The translations under genes were made by a program, and so were the position numbers. Below are positions 1 to 9,600 of a stretch of DNA of 21,667 nt, one piece after another. The first letter of the stretch is position 1. Each line of letters starts with the position of its first letter. The stretch is from Gemmatimonadota bacterium (GTDB lineage: Bacteria; Gemmatimonadota; Gemmatimonadetes; Gemmatimonadales; Gemmatimonadaceae), in the NCBI GenBank assembly GCA_028287225.1, contig JAQBPZ010000398.1, positions 1 to 21,667 of the forward strand, in the 5' to 3' direction. Under the pieces are notes generated by a model. That model saw only the letters and a list, made by a program, of their open reading frames with translations. It was not told the DNA's origin and made no database searches.

Positions 1-1311
1 CGGATTGGTCTGACGCTCGGTGATGGTGATCGGCAGGTAGGATCCCGCGCAGGTGTACGCGTTGGAGTCCGCCGTCCAGTACGGCGACTTGATGCCGAAC
101 CGGTACATGTCCGTCAGCCGGCGTGCCTGCAGGTAGAGGTTCACCCGACGCTCGTGGATCAGGAGCTGCCGCGCGTTGACCTGCCCGCTGTACGGCGTGA
201 GGCCGTTGAACGCGCGAATCTTGTTGATGTTCGTCGTGAACCCGGCCACATCGCTGTTGGCCAGCGCGTTCTCGGCGAGAATGAGCAGCATGTCGCGCGA
301 TCCGGTGAGGTTGATCGGCGAGAGGCTGACCCCGTTGATGAACTCCGTGGCCCACATCGCGATCACGGGGTCGGGGACGTTGTCGATCGGGTCCTTGAGC
401 GCGACCGTCAGCACCTTCGTGGTCGCGTTGTAGCTGGCGACCGCCGGGGCGAAGCCGATCTCGCGACGCGAGTTGAAGCAGCCGGCGAACGAGCAGTTGC
501 CGAACGCCAGCGCCGTGGTCGGCAGGGTGAGCTGCATCTTGTAGTCGCCACTGCCCAGCGCCGTCAGCGCGTTCTGCGCCGCGGCCGCCGCGGTGGGGCT
601 GCTCACCAGCGCGTTGGCGGGGTCCACGACGCCGGAGGGGTTGAGCTTCTTCCAGACCTCCCGGTCGAAGGCCGTCCGCGCCTGCCAGGCGTAGATCTGC
701 CCCTGGAGCGTCTTGTCCCCCACGCTCACCGCGATCGGGAGGGCGCGCGCCAGGGCCGCCGCGGCGGAGTCGTACAACGTGACCATCTGCGCCGGTCCGA
801 TGTTCGCACCCGCCACCCCGTTCGCGGTCGCGATGACGAAATCATCCCAGTTGTTGGCGATGTACACGTAGGTGATCGCGTCGTACAGGTTCGCGAGCGC
901 GAGCTGCTTCGGATCCTTGAGCGTGCCGGCGCTCTGGAACGCCGACAGCTTCTGGACCGTCTGGTTGGCCATGAAGCGGGCGGGCGTCATGCCGAACGCC
1001 GAGTTCTCCGTGAACTCGTTGTAGGGATTGCGGACGTTGCCCTTGTTCAGGTCGTTGATGCCGTCGAGCGACCCGGTCCACTGGATGTTGTCGCTCGCGA
1101 TCTCGATGTGGCCAACGACCTGCTCGAGGGCGCGGGTCAGCGCGGCCACCTCGCCGTTGACCTCGGCCGCCGCGGCGCTCGGGTTGTCGAGCGCCGTGGA
1201 GTTCACGTTGTTCGGATTGGATACGTCGAGCAGGCCGCAGCCCGCCGCGAAGGCGAGCAGCGCCAGTGCGGGAAGGGCGCGACCGCGGACTGCATGGAAC
1301 GTCGTCATCAT
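1..1311 (-). CDS. SusD/RagB-family outer-membrane lipoprotein, C-terminus cut by window edge
   Basis: The frame is open from the ATG at 1311 to base 1 (437 codons, no stop). The product starts with a lipoprotein signal peptide: basic residues, a hydrophobic stretch, then a lipobox ending AAGC with the lipid-carrying Cys at residue 25, followed by LLDVSNPN, typical of SusD-like proteins. The last segment has the RRVNLYLQARRLTDMYRFG and LPITITERQTNP patterns found near SusD C-termini, so probably only a few residues are missing. Members of this family sit on the outer leaflet as a lid over a SusC-type transporter and bind the substrate. A good AGGAG lies 9 nt before the ATG. The gene follows the SusC gene by 52 bp and is very likely co-transcribed with it. 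Family assignment is firm; the ligand is unknown. Confidence 0.9.
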   Translation of the reverse strand, partial: MMTTFHAVRGRALPALALLAFAAGCGLLDVSNPNNVNSTALDNPSAAAAEVNGEVAALTRALEQVVGHIEIASDNIQWTGSLDGINDLNKGNVRNPYNEFTENSAFGMTPARFMANQTVQKLSAFQSAGTLKDPKQLALANLYDAITYVYIANNWDDFVIATANGVAGANIGPAQMVTLYDSAAAALARALPIAVSVGDKTLQGQIYAWQARTAFDREVWKKLNPSGVVDPANALVSSPTAAAAAQNALTALGSGDYKMQLTLPTTALAFGNCSFAGCFNSRREIGFAPAVASYNATTKVLTVALKDPIDNVPDPVIAMWATEFINGVSLSPINLTGSRDMLLILAENALANSDVAGFTTNINKIRAFNGLTPYSGQVNARQLLIHERRVNLYLQARRLTDMYRFGIKSPYWTADSNAYTCAGSYLPITITERQTNP

Positions 1312-1320
1312 GCTGTTGTT

Positions 1321-1325
1321 CTCCT
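1321..1325 (-). promoter_or_regulatory. Shine-Dalgarno site of the SusD-like gene
   Basis: AGGAG on the minus strand, 9 nt before the ATG at 1311. It fixes this start over the adjacent in-frame ATG at 1308. It is the clearest ribosome binding site in the window; most other genes here have weak ones or none. Confidence 0.7.
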
Positions 1326-1363
1326 GTCTGGCTCGAAGGCCGATGCGAGTACCGGGAAGCGAG

Positions 1364-4300
1364 CTAGAACCCGAGTTTGACGTTGATCGAGAATCGGCGC
1401 TGCAGGGGCAGCGTGTAGGCGTCGACGCCGTCGACGAAGTTCGCATCGAGCGCTGCCTGGTTGCTGAGGCCGACGGAGTTCGTGACGCCCTGCTGGTTGA
1501 CCTCGGGGTCGACCCCCATGTATCCCGTCCAGAGCTTCAGGTTGCGCGCGGCCAGGGTGATCGACATGTCGCGGGCGCCGACGCGCTGCGCAATGCTCGG
1601 CGACGCGTTGTACGTGAGGCTCAGCTCGCGCCAGCGCACGAAGTCACCGGAGCTCATCTGGTTGACGATGCCATCGTACGGCGACAGCGCGACGAGCGAG
1701 AGCCACCGCGCGGCGGCGTCGGTGCGCTGCTCGGGCGTGCTGGCGGGATTCAGGAGCAGCGCCTCCACCTCGGCGGCCTCGCGCGTGTTGCGGCCGATGC
1801 TCGGGCTGGACTGGCGGAACGCGTCCGTCAGATCCTGGATCATGTAGTTGCCCCGCTTGTACTCGAAGAGCGTACCGAGCTGGAACGAATGGAAGCGCCA
1901 CTTGCCGCCGAACCCGCCCTGCCAGTCGGGCGTGGGTTTGCCGGTGAAATGATCGAGGAAGTCGCCATTGAGGTCCTCGTCCACGCGGAGCGGGGCGAGG
2001 AGCGCGGGGTCGGTGGACCCGTGCGTCTGGAAATAGGCCAGCACGTCGGCCATGGTATCCAGCTTCCCGTCCTTGTTCAGGTCGTACGGCAGCTCGCCGG
2101 AGTTCGAGCACATGGGATAGGCCTTGTTGGCCCGGAGCGCCGCCGCCTGCGCGGCCGAGTACTGGCCGCAGGATCCCACCAGCTTCGCCCCGAACGTGGC
2201 GCCCGGCGCGTAGCCTTCCTTGATGAAGTTGCGATAGCGGATGTAGCTGCCCCCCGCCTTGAGCGGCGGCGCGCCGCCCAGGCTCGTGACGTTCTGGAAG
2301 ATGTAGGATCCGTTCGCGAAGACGTCGAGCGAGCTGTTCTTGCGGTTGACGACGAAGCTCTGGAGGCTGAGCTCCACGCCATGGGCATCCACGCGGCCCA
2401 CGTTCGCGAGCTGCGTGGCGGTGAATCCGCCCGAGATCGGGAACTGCTTGTTGATGAGCGCGTCGGTCACGCGGCGGTTCCAGTAGCTGACCGAGGTGCT
2501 GATCCGGTCCTTGAACAGGCCCGCCTCCACGCCGAGCTCCGTCTCGGTGGAGACTTCCGGGCGCAGATCCTGGTTGCCGAGGTTGGACGGGAAGAGCCCT
2601 CCGCCGAGCTGCGACGGAAGCGGGCGGTAGGTCGTGAACTTGTCGAAGGCGCCGGGCTGGCGGCCCGAGGAGCCGATGGCGGCGCGCAGGCGAAGCGACG
2701 AGACGAGCGACGAATTCCAGTTCGGCCGGTCGCTCGGCACGATCGAGATCGACGCCTTGGGATAGACCACGCCACCGGCGGACTGGCCGAAGGCGCTGTT
2801 GAAGTCGTAGCGCGCCCCGCCCGTGACGAAGATCCAGTTGTCGAGCCCGACCTGCTCCTGCGCGAAGTAGCCGGCGTTGACCACCTTCACGATGGACTCG
2901 TACACCGACGGCTGGTTGCCCGCGCCCACGACCTCGAGTCCGGGGCCGGGGAAGTTCTGGTTCGATCCGCCCTGCGACTTGGAATCGGTGATGAAGCCCT
3001 GGGCGCCAACCACGAGCCCGGAGGTCCACCGCGACCCGAAGGCACGGTTCCAGTTCGTCTTCAGGTCGAAGGTGATGTTCTGGAAGGTCGTCACGTCGAG
3101 CCCGCGCGAGCCATCCGGGGCGTTGGCGGTGAAGTTGTCGATCGCGTTGCCGAAGGGAAGAAAGCTGATGCTGCGCGCGGTGGTGTTGTCCACCCCGACG
3201 ATCGCGTCGAACATGATGTCGGTGAACGGGGCGTAATGGCCGCTCAGCGCCGCGTTGTAGTGCGTCTCGTCCTGGTAGATGGACTGCTGGAGCGCCTCGG
3301 CGACCGTCGCGAAGGAGGTGTTGCCGAAGGCGTTGCCACTGCGCGCGCAGCGGCCGGGACCGGCGAAGTTGTCGAGCGTGTGCCGCACGCCGCCGTTGTC
3401 GTTGCAGTAGGCGCGCTCCGGCTTGGCGTACAGCGCCAGGGCGTTCGGCGAGTAGATGTTGTTGTTGCCGGAGATGCCTTCGTTGTGCGTGTCGGCGTAG
3501 AAGGAGCGGATGCCGAAGTGCAGGTTGTCGCGCGGGAAGAGCTCCACATTCAGGGTGCTCTGGAGCTTCCGGTCCTGGTCCTTGGTGTTGCCGTTGAAGG
3601 TGCGGGCCGAGAAGGGCCCGTCCTCGTACGCGTACCGGCCCGACGTGTAGTACGTGATGTTGCCCGCCCCGCCGCTCAGTGCGGCGCTCATCACGTTTCC
3701 GTATCCGGTCCCGAACAGCTGCGGGAGGAAGTTCTGCTCGAACGGCTGGTAGGGCGTGATCGTGGTGCCGTACAGCGCGCTGAGCGAGTCCGCCTGTCCC
3801 TGCGCCGCGGCGACCGAGCAGTTGGTCAGCACGTTGTTGAGCAGGTGGCAGCCGGCGTATCCGGCATTCGGGCGAAGGCGGTCGGTGGGATAGCTCGACG
3901 CCGAGCGCTCGATCGTGGCCGTCCAGCGCGGCGCGCCGGCGGAGCCCTTCTTCGTGAAGACCTGGATGACGCCGTTGGAGGCTTCGGTGCCGTAGAGCGT
4001 CGCCGCGGCGGCGCCCTTGAGGACTTCGATGCGCTCGATGGACTCCGGGTCGATGTCGTTGAGTCGCGACGGCGTGGCGGCGGAGGTGTTCCCGAACCCG
4101 CCGCCGTTGTCGGCGCGTACCCCGTCGATGTAGACGATCGGGTTGTTCGACTGGGAGAGGGATGCGCTGCCGCGGATGCGGATGCGCGCGCCCTGGCCGG
4201 TGGCGCCACCGGTCGGCAGGACGCTCACGCCGGGGATCCGCCCCTGCAGCACTTCGTCCGCCTTGGTCACCGGCGCGAGCCGGAGATCCTCCATGCTGAT

Positions 4301-4735
4301 CTTCGCGACGGTGTTGCCGAGCTTCTTCTCTTCCGTGGCGCCGCCGGTGCCGGTGACGACGACGTCACCCAGGGTGACGGCCGACTGGGCGAGCGAGAAG
4401 TCGGCGCGGATCGTCTGGCCGGCGGAGACGGTGACCCGCTTGGTGACGGGGGCGTAGCCGATCAGGCGGGCGGTGAGCGAGACGGGGCCGGCGGGAACGC
4501 CGATGATGCGGTATTCGCCGCGCGTGTTCGTCTGGGCGCCCAGGCGGCCCCCGGTCACGGCGATCTGGGCGTTCGGTAGCTGGCGGCCGGAGCCGGCGTC
4601 CAGCACGGTGCCGTCGACCGTCCCGGTGGCGCCCTGTGCGGCGAGGTGGAGGCACGGCACGAGCAGCAGGGCCAGGGCACTGCCGAGTCGAGGCAGTGCT
4701 CGCCGGATGGTCGTCGAGAAGACCCGAGGGGGCAT
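1364..4735 (-). CDS. SusC/RagA-family TonB-linked outer-membrane transporter
   Basis: Product of 1123 residues. Signal peptide at 1-34 (LALLLVPCLHLAAQG). A CarboxypepD_reg-like domain follows (about 37-118), then the TonB box DVVVTGT (124-130) and the plug (about 135-265) with RIRIRGSAS, YIDGV and IEVLKGAAAATLYG. The rest is the beta-barrel, ending in LGF with the terminal Phe expected for outer-membrane insertion. Near the end are a calcium-loop-like DLNKDGKLD from residue 885 and PTPDWQGG from residue 934, both usual in SusC proteins. I start at the ATG at 4735 (GGAG 4 nt upstream) because the frame extends to a TTG at 4807 that would lie inside promoter-like DNA. The family imports large oligomers with energy from TonB/ExbBD, docked to SusD, which is encoded next. 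Substrate is unknown. Three closely spaced Cys pairs (296/306, 444/463, 856/876) may form loop disulfides. Confidence 0.95.
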   Translation of the reverse strand: MPPRVFSTTIRRALPRLGSALALLLVPCLHLAAQGATGTVDGTVLDAGSGRQLPNAQIAVTGGRLGAQTNTRGEYRIIGVPAGPVSLTARLIGYAPVTKRVTVSAGQTIRADFSLAQSAVTLGDVVVTGTGGATEEKKLGNTVAKISMEDLRLAPVTKADEVLQGRIPGVSVLPTGGATGQGARIRIRGSASLSQSNNPIVYIDGVRADNGGGFGNTSAATPSRLNDIDPESIERIEVLKGAAAATLYGTEASNGVIQVFTKKGSAGAPRWTATIERSASSYPTDRLRPNAGYAGCHLLNNVLTNCSVAAAQGQADSLSALYGTTITPYQPFEQNFLPQLFGTGYGNVMSAALSGGAGNITYYTSGRYAYEDGPFSARTFNGNTKDQDRKLQSTLNVELFPRDNLHFGIRSFYADTHNEGISGNNNIYSPNALALYAKPERAYCNDNGGVRHTLDNFAGPGRCARSGNAFGNTSFATVAEALQQSIYQDETHYNAALSGHYAPFTDIMFDAIVGVDNTTARSISFLPFGNAIDNFTANAPDGSRGLDVTTFQNITFDLKTNWNRAFGSRWTSGLVVGAQGFITDSKSQGGSNQNFPGPGLEVVGAGNQPSVYESIVKVVNAGYFAQEQVGLDNWIFVTGGARYDFNSAFGQSAGGVVYPKASISIVPSDRPNWNSSLVSSLRLRAAIGSSGRQPGAFDKFTTYRPLPSQLGGGLFPSNLGNQDLRPEVSTETELGVEAGLFKDRISTSVSYWNRRVTDALINKQFPISGGFTATQLANVGRVDAHGVELSLQSFVVNRKNSSLDVFANGSYIFQNVTSLGGAPPLKAGGSYIRYRNFIKEGYAPGATFGAKLVGSCGQYSAAQAAALRANKAYPMCSNSGELPYDLNKDGKLDTMADVLAYFQTHGSTDPALLAPLRVDEDLNGDFLDHFTGKPTPDWQGGFGGKWRFHSFQLGTLFEYKRGNYMIQDLTDAFRQSSPSIGRNTREAAEVEALLLNPASTPEQRTDAAARWLSLVALSPYDGIVNQMSSGDFVRWRELSLTYNASPSIAQRVGARDMSITLAARNLKLWTGYMGVDPEVNQQGVTNSVGLSNQAALDANFVDGVDAYTLPLQRRFSINVKLGF

Positions 4736-4773
4736 GCGTCTCCGAAGGTGGGGTGGAGGGACGGGCGGATGGG

Positions 4774-4787
4774 TGCTACAAGTAGCA
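4774..4787. promoter_or_regulatory. Perfect 14-bp palindrome, candidate operator upstream of SusC
   Basis: TGCTAC-AA-GTAGCA is a perfect 6+6 inverted repeat with a 2-bp centre. It lies 38 bp before the SusC start, 10 bp from the plus-strand -35 element, and where a minus-strand -10 would be expected. This is a typical position for a repressor or activator site. No regulator is identified, and a short hairpin in the SusC leader is an alternative. Confidence 0.4.
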
Positions 4788-4807
4788 GTCAACGCTTTTG
4801 CTGTCAA
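4779..4807 (-). promoter_or_regulatory. Possible weak promoter for SusC/SusD
   Basis: A perfect -35 hexamer TTGACA (4802-4807, minus strand) is followed after 17 bp by TACTTG (4779-4784), a poor -10 that overlaps the palindrome. A strong -35 with a weak -10 would fit an activator-dependent promoter, but that is inference. Confidence 0.3.
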
Positions 4808-4826
4808 TAAGCGTATACTTTATACT
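4798..4826 (+). promoter_or_regulatory. Sigma-70-type promoter toward the S10 peptidase gene
   Basis: TTGCTG (4798-4803), a 17-bp spacer, then TATACT (4821-4826). This is close to consensus and sits in a markedly AT-rich patch within GC-rich DNA. The expected transcription start near 4833 leaves a leader of about 65 nt before the ATG at 4897 and argues against start codons further upstream. Confidence 0.6.
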
Positions 4827-4827
4827 T
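4814..4827 (+). repeat. Tandem 7-bp direct repeat TATACTT x2
   Basis: Two adjacent copies of TATACTT (4814-4820 and 4821-4827). The second copy contains the proposed -10 of the plus-strand promoter; the first could act as an alternative -10 or a protein contact site. Confidence 0.5.
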
Positions 4828-4896
4828 GATCCACCCGACCACTCGTCGGGCCCGCCGCCCGGCCCGGCTCCCACCGCCCCACCGCCCCGCGCCCCG

Positions 4897-6543
4897 ATGC
4901 CAATGCCCGATCGAATGCGTCGTGCTCGCCGCCACGCGCCCCCGATCCTCGCGCTCGTCCTTTCCCTGGGCGCGACCCTCGCCCTCCGCGCCCCTCCCGC
5001 CGCGGCGCAGGGCGGGACGAGGACGCCCCCGCCGACGGCCGGAGACGACCGCCTGCCACGCCCCGCGACCGATTCCGCCGCGCGCCGTGACTCGGTGCCC
5101 CTCCGCCCGGTGCCGGAGAAGCCGCCCGTGGTGACGCACCACGTCGCCACCGTCGGCGGGGAGACCTTCCGGTATACGGCGACTACCGGGTTGATGCCGA
5201 TCCGCAACGAGCGCAGCGGCGTCACGGAAGGACACATCTTCTATGTCTACTACAGCAGGGACGCCGCGAACCCCGCCACCCGCCCGCTGACCTTCGTCTT
5301 CAACGGCGGCCCCGGGTCCGCCACCGTCTGGTTGCACATGGGGGCGTACGGCCCCAAGCGCGTGCACCTCAATCCGGACGGCACGAATCCCCCGCCGCCG
5401 TACACCTACGAGGACAATCCCTTCACGCTGTTGAACCAGACCGACCTGGTCTTCCTGGATCCGGTCGGCACCGGCTACAGCCGCGCGGCGCGGCCCGAGC
5501 TCGGCAGCGTCTTCTGGGGGCTCGACGAGGACGTCAGGTCGGTGGGGGAGTTCATCCGGCTCTTCCTCGTGACCAACAAGCGCTGGGGCTCCCCGAAGTT
5601 CGTGTCCGGTGAGAGCTACGGCACCACGCGCGCCGCACACCTCTCCGGGTGGCTCGCCGACAACGGGATCGCCCTCAACGGAGTCGTGCTCCTCTCCGCC
5701 GTCCTCAACTTCCAGGCATCGCGCCAGGCGCACGGAAACGACCTGGCCTGGATGGGCTACTTCCCCACGTACGTCGCCACCGCCTGGTACCACAAGCGTC
5801 TGCCTCCCGACCTCCAGAGCCAGCCGCTCGCGGCCGTGCTGGCCCAGGCGGAGCAGTGGACCGACGGCGCGTATCTGCACGCGCTCCACGCGGGCGCCCG
5901 CCTCTCCGACGGAGAACGCCAGCAGGCGATCACCCAGATGGCGAGGCTGAGCGGCCTCTCACGCGGCTTCGTCGATGACAACGACCTGCGCGTCAGCCTG
6001 CCGCGATTCGACCACGAGCTGCTCCGCGACCGACGGCTGGTCGTGGGCCGGCTCGACGGACGCTTCACCGCCTACTCGCAGGATCCGGCGGCCGAGCGCG
6101 GGTCGTTCGACCCGAGCGACGCGTCGATCCGGAACTCCTTCACCCCCGTGCTCAACGACTACGTGCGCCGGGAGCTGAACTACCAGAGCGAGGACGTCTA
6201 CTACATCCTCGGCGGCGGCATCGGCCCGTGGCGCTATCCCACGGAGCCGCAGGGCTATCCCGACGTGACGCCGGGCCTCGAACGCGCCTTCGCCAAGAAT
6301 CCCGCCATGCGACTGTTCGTCGCGATGGGCTACTACGACGGCGCCACGCCATACTGGGCGGTGGAGTACACCCTCAACCACCTCAACATCGCGCCGGCGA
6401 TGCGGCAGAACATCTCCACGGACCACTTCACCGCCGGCCACATGATGTACATCGATGACCCGTCGATGCGAAAGCTGCGCGCCGACCTCACGCGGTTCTT
6501 CGCCGACGCGCTGCGCCCGGCTCCGTCGGCGGTCGCACCCTGA
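4897..6543 (+). CDS. Exported serine carboxypeptidase-like protein, peptidase family S10
   Basis: Product of 548 residues. An N-terminal signal peptide (basic RMRRARRH, then LALVLSLGATLALRA, cleavage probably near PAAAQG) sends it to the periplasm or beyond. The S10 signature set is complete: NGGPGS (136-141, oxyanion region), FLDPVGTGYS (from about 186), the nucleophile Ser240 in GESYG, Asp481 in GYYDGATP and His515 in AGHMMYI. The family has the alpha/beta-hydrolase fold and removes C-terminal residues from peptides, usually at acidic pH. ATGs at 4897, 4903 and 4915 are all possible starts. I chose the first after the predicted promoter; no clear Shine-Dalgarno decides it. The gene diverges from SusC and is followed after 74 bp by a beta-propeller gene. 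Activity is well supported; the natural substrate is not. Confidence 0.93.
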   Translation: MPMPDRMRRARRHAPPILALVLSLGATLALRAPPAAAQGGTRTPPPTAGDDRLPRPATDSAARRDSVPLRPVPEKPPVVTHHVATVGGETFRYTATTGLMPIRNERSGVTEGHIFYVYYSRDAANPATRPLTFVFNGGPGSATVWLHMGAYGPKRVHLNPDGTNPPPPYTYEDNPFTLLNQTDLVFLDPVGTGYSRAARPELGSVFWGLDEDVRSVGEFIRLFLVTNKRWGSPKFVSGESYGTTRAAHLSGWLADNGIALNGVVLLSAVLNFQASRQAHGNDLAWMGYFPTYVATAWYHKRLPPDLQSQPLAAVLAQAEQWTDGAYLHALHAGARLSDGERQQAITQMARLSGLSRGFVDDNDLRVSLPRFDHELLRDRRLVVGRLDGRFTAYSQDPAAERGSFDPSDASIRNSFTPVLNDYVRRELNYQSEDVYYILGGGIGPWRYPTEPQGYPDVTPGLERAFAKNPAMRLFVAMGYYDGATPYWAVEYTLNHLNIAPAMRQNISTDHFTAGHMMYIDDPSMRKLRADLTRFFADALRPAPSAVAP

Positions 6544-6617
6544 CGAAACCCGGTGACGCGGTCCCCCGCGCCGAACGTCGTTCCCTGTCCGCCCCCACCA
6601 CCCCCCCACTCCCGCCC

Positions 6618-9600
6618 ATGAAACGCCTCTCGCACCCTGTGGCGCTCGCGTCCCTCGCGCTGGCGATCACCCTGACCACGACCGCCCCTCGTGCCGCCGG
6701 CGCCCAGGACAGCGCTCGTGCCCGGCCGGTCGTGCCGAACCCGCTGCGCTTCCAGTTCATGGGCCCCGCCAGCGGCGGCCGCGTCTCCGCCATCGTCGGC
6801 GCCCCGGGCAACGCCAAGGTCTGGTACCTCGGCAACGCCTCGGGGGGCATCTTCCGCTCCCGGGACAGCGGCATGACCTTCCAGCCGGTCTTCGACAAGC
6901 AGCCCGTGCAGGCCATCGGCGCCCTGGCGATCTCGCAGTCCGATCCGTCGCAGGTCTGGGCCGGCACGGGCGAGGCGTGGACGATCCGCGACGCGGACAT
7001 CATGGGAGACGGGGTGTACTTCTCCGCCGACTCCGGGACCACCTGGCGCAACATGGGGCTGCGCGAGTCCGGCCGCATCGGCCGCATCATCGTGCACCCG
7101 ACCGATCCCCGGATCGTGTTCGTCTGCGCCCTCGGCCGCGTCACGGGCCCCCAGGAGGAGCGCGGCGTCTATCGCACCACGGATGGCGGCGCCCACTGGA
7201 CCCGCGTCCTGCATGTGGACCGCAACACGGGCTGCTCGGGGCTGTCCATCGACGCGCAGCATCCCGAGGTGCTGTTCGCGGGCATGTGGCAGGTCGAGAT
7301 GCACACCTACGCCATGTACTCCGGCGGGCCGTCGAGCGGCATCTATGTCTCGCGCGACTCGGGGACGACGTGGTCGCACGTCGTGCACCCGGGGCTGCCG
7401 GCCTCCCCGGTCGGCAAGATCGACGTCGCCGTGGCGCCCAGCGACTCGCGGCGCGTCTACGCGCTCATCCAGACCCCCAACCAGGGCTCCCTCTGGCGGT
7501 CCGACGACGGCGGGGTCACCTGGAGCGTGTCCAACTGGACCCGCGCGCTGATCGGCCGCGCGGGGTATTACATCCGGCTCGGCGTCTCGCCCGCCAACGC
7601 CGATGAGGTGCTCGTCGCCAACAGCAGCTTCTTTCGCTCGAACGACGGCGGCCGGGTCTTCAAGGAAGTGCGCTGGGGCGGCGACAACCACGACATCTGG
7701 TACGATCCCACGAACGCGAACCGCATCGGCCTGACGAACGACGCCGACGCGCGACTGTCGCTGGACCACGGGAAGAACTGGAAATCCGCGACGCTGCCGA
7801 ACAGCCAGATGTATCATGTCGCCGTCGATCAGGAAACGCCCTACTGGATCTACACGAACCGGCAGGACAACGGCACCATGCGCGGTCCCAGCACCTATCC
7901 CGAGGGCGACCCGAACGCGGGGCCGGGCGCCGCGGGGCGCACGCGCCGCGATTCGATCGAACGCGCCGACAGCATCACGATGGTGCGCCGCACCGCGCTC
8001 GCGGCCGCGGGCCTCAAGGACACCACGGTGCGGGATTCCGTCGACGTCGAGGGCGGATACGGCCCCGGGACGTCGACGAGCTCCGTCTGGGATCATGGAT
8101 TGGGCGGATGCGAGTCGGGATTCACCCTCCCCGACGTGACCGATACGAACATCGTGTGGGCCAGCTGCTACGGGAACACGGTGACTCGCTACGACCACCG
8201 CACGAAGCTCGCGCGCTCGGTCAGCCCATGGGCGCACACGCTCGACTCGCCGCCGAACGAATCGAAGTATCGGTGCCACTGGACACCGCCGCTGGCGATC
8301 GATCCCTTCGATCACAACACGGTCTACTACGGCTGCCAGGTGATCTTCGCGACACGCGACGCCGGGCAGAGCTGGAAGGTCATCAGCCCCGACCTGTCGA
8401 CGCAGGACTCGTCGCGCATCGTGTCGTCCGGCGGCATCGTCGGGGACAACCTCGGCCAGTTCTACGGCGAGGTCGTCTTCGCCATCGCACCGTCGGAGAT
8501 CCGGCGCGGGCTGATCTGGGCCGGCACCAACGACGGCAAGATCTGGAACACCCGGAACGGCGGCACCTCCTGGACCGACGTCACCCGCAACAGCGGCTTT
8601 CCGACGTGGGGCACGATCCGCAAGATCGAGCCGTCCCGCTTCGATCCGGCCACCGCGTATGCCGTGGTGGACGCGCACATGATGGATGACCGGAAGCCCT
8701 ACCTGTTCAAGACGACGGATTACGGTGCGTCCTGGCATTCCGTGGTCGGCGACCTGCCGTCGGCGCACCCGCTCGACTACGTCCTGTCCATGGCCGAGAA
8801 TCCCAACCGGCGCGGGATGCTGTTCGCCGGGACCGGGCATGCGTTCTACTACTCCATGGATGACGGCGCGCACTGGACGCCGTACAACGAAGGGCTGCCC
8901 GCGGCGCCGGTCTCCTGGATCGTCGTCCCGAAGCGCTGGCACGACGTGGTGGTCTCCACCTACGGGCGCGGCGTGTTCATCATGAAGGACATCACGGCCC
9001 TCGAGCGGAAGGACGAGGTGGTGGCCGGAGCGCCGGCGCACCTGTTCGCGCCGCGGCCCGGATACCGCCAGCTGCGTGGCGGGCGGGCGGAGATCACCTT
9101 CTCGCTGGCCGCCGCATCGGCCACCCCCGTCCGGATCGAGATCCTCGACTCCACCGGGGTGGTGGTGCGCACGATCAAGACGCCGACGCGCGCCGGCATC
9201 AACCGCGCGGTGTGGGATCTCCGCGAGGATGCGCCGAAGCGGCCACTGCTCCGGACGGTGGCGCCGGACAATCCGCACATCTGGGAGGAGCCCCGCTTCC
9301 TCGCCCGCGACGCGCGCGGCGTGACGCACTGGGGCATCCAGGCGCCGCAGACCACCGGGCCGGTCGCGCTGCCCGGCCATTACTCGGTGCGGCTCACGTC
9401 CGGGTCGAGCACGGCGACGCAGCCGCTGGAGATCGTCCGGGCCTCGGAGCTGAAGACGTCGGCCGCCGATCTCGCCGCCTCCACCGCGGCGCAGCGGCGC
9501 ATCCGCGACAATCTCAACACGGTCGTCGATCTCGTGAACCGGATCGAGGTGATGCGCAAGCAGCTCGAGGACCAGCGCGTGGCGAGCGCGGGCACGCCGG

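Noticed and set aside
1028..4579. Plus-strand open frame of 1183 codons opposite SusC
   Set aside because: Translation is Arg/Val/Glu/Ala-rich with no domain; it is an antisense shadow caused by high GC at third codon positions of the SusC gene.
4736..4807. N-terminal extension of SusC starting at a TTG at 4807
   Set aside because: It would place 24 residues before a good signal peptide, and the TTG lies inside a TTGACA promoter-like element; the ATG at 4735 has a Shine-Dalgarno.
4798..4896. N-terminal extension of the S10 peptidase upstream of 4897
   Set aside because: The extension begins within the predicted promoter and would bury the signal peptide.
6560..6571. Small hairpin GCGG-TCCC-CCGC between peptidase and propeller 1
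   Set aside because: Only 4 bp of stem, expected by chance in GC-rich DNA.
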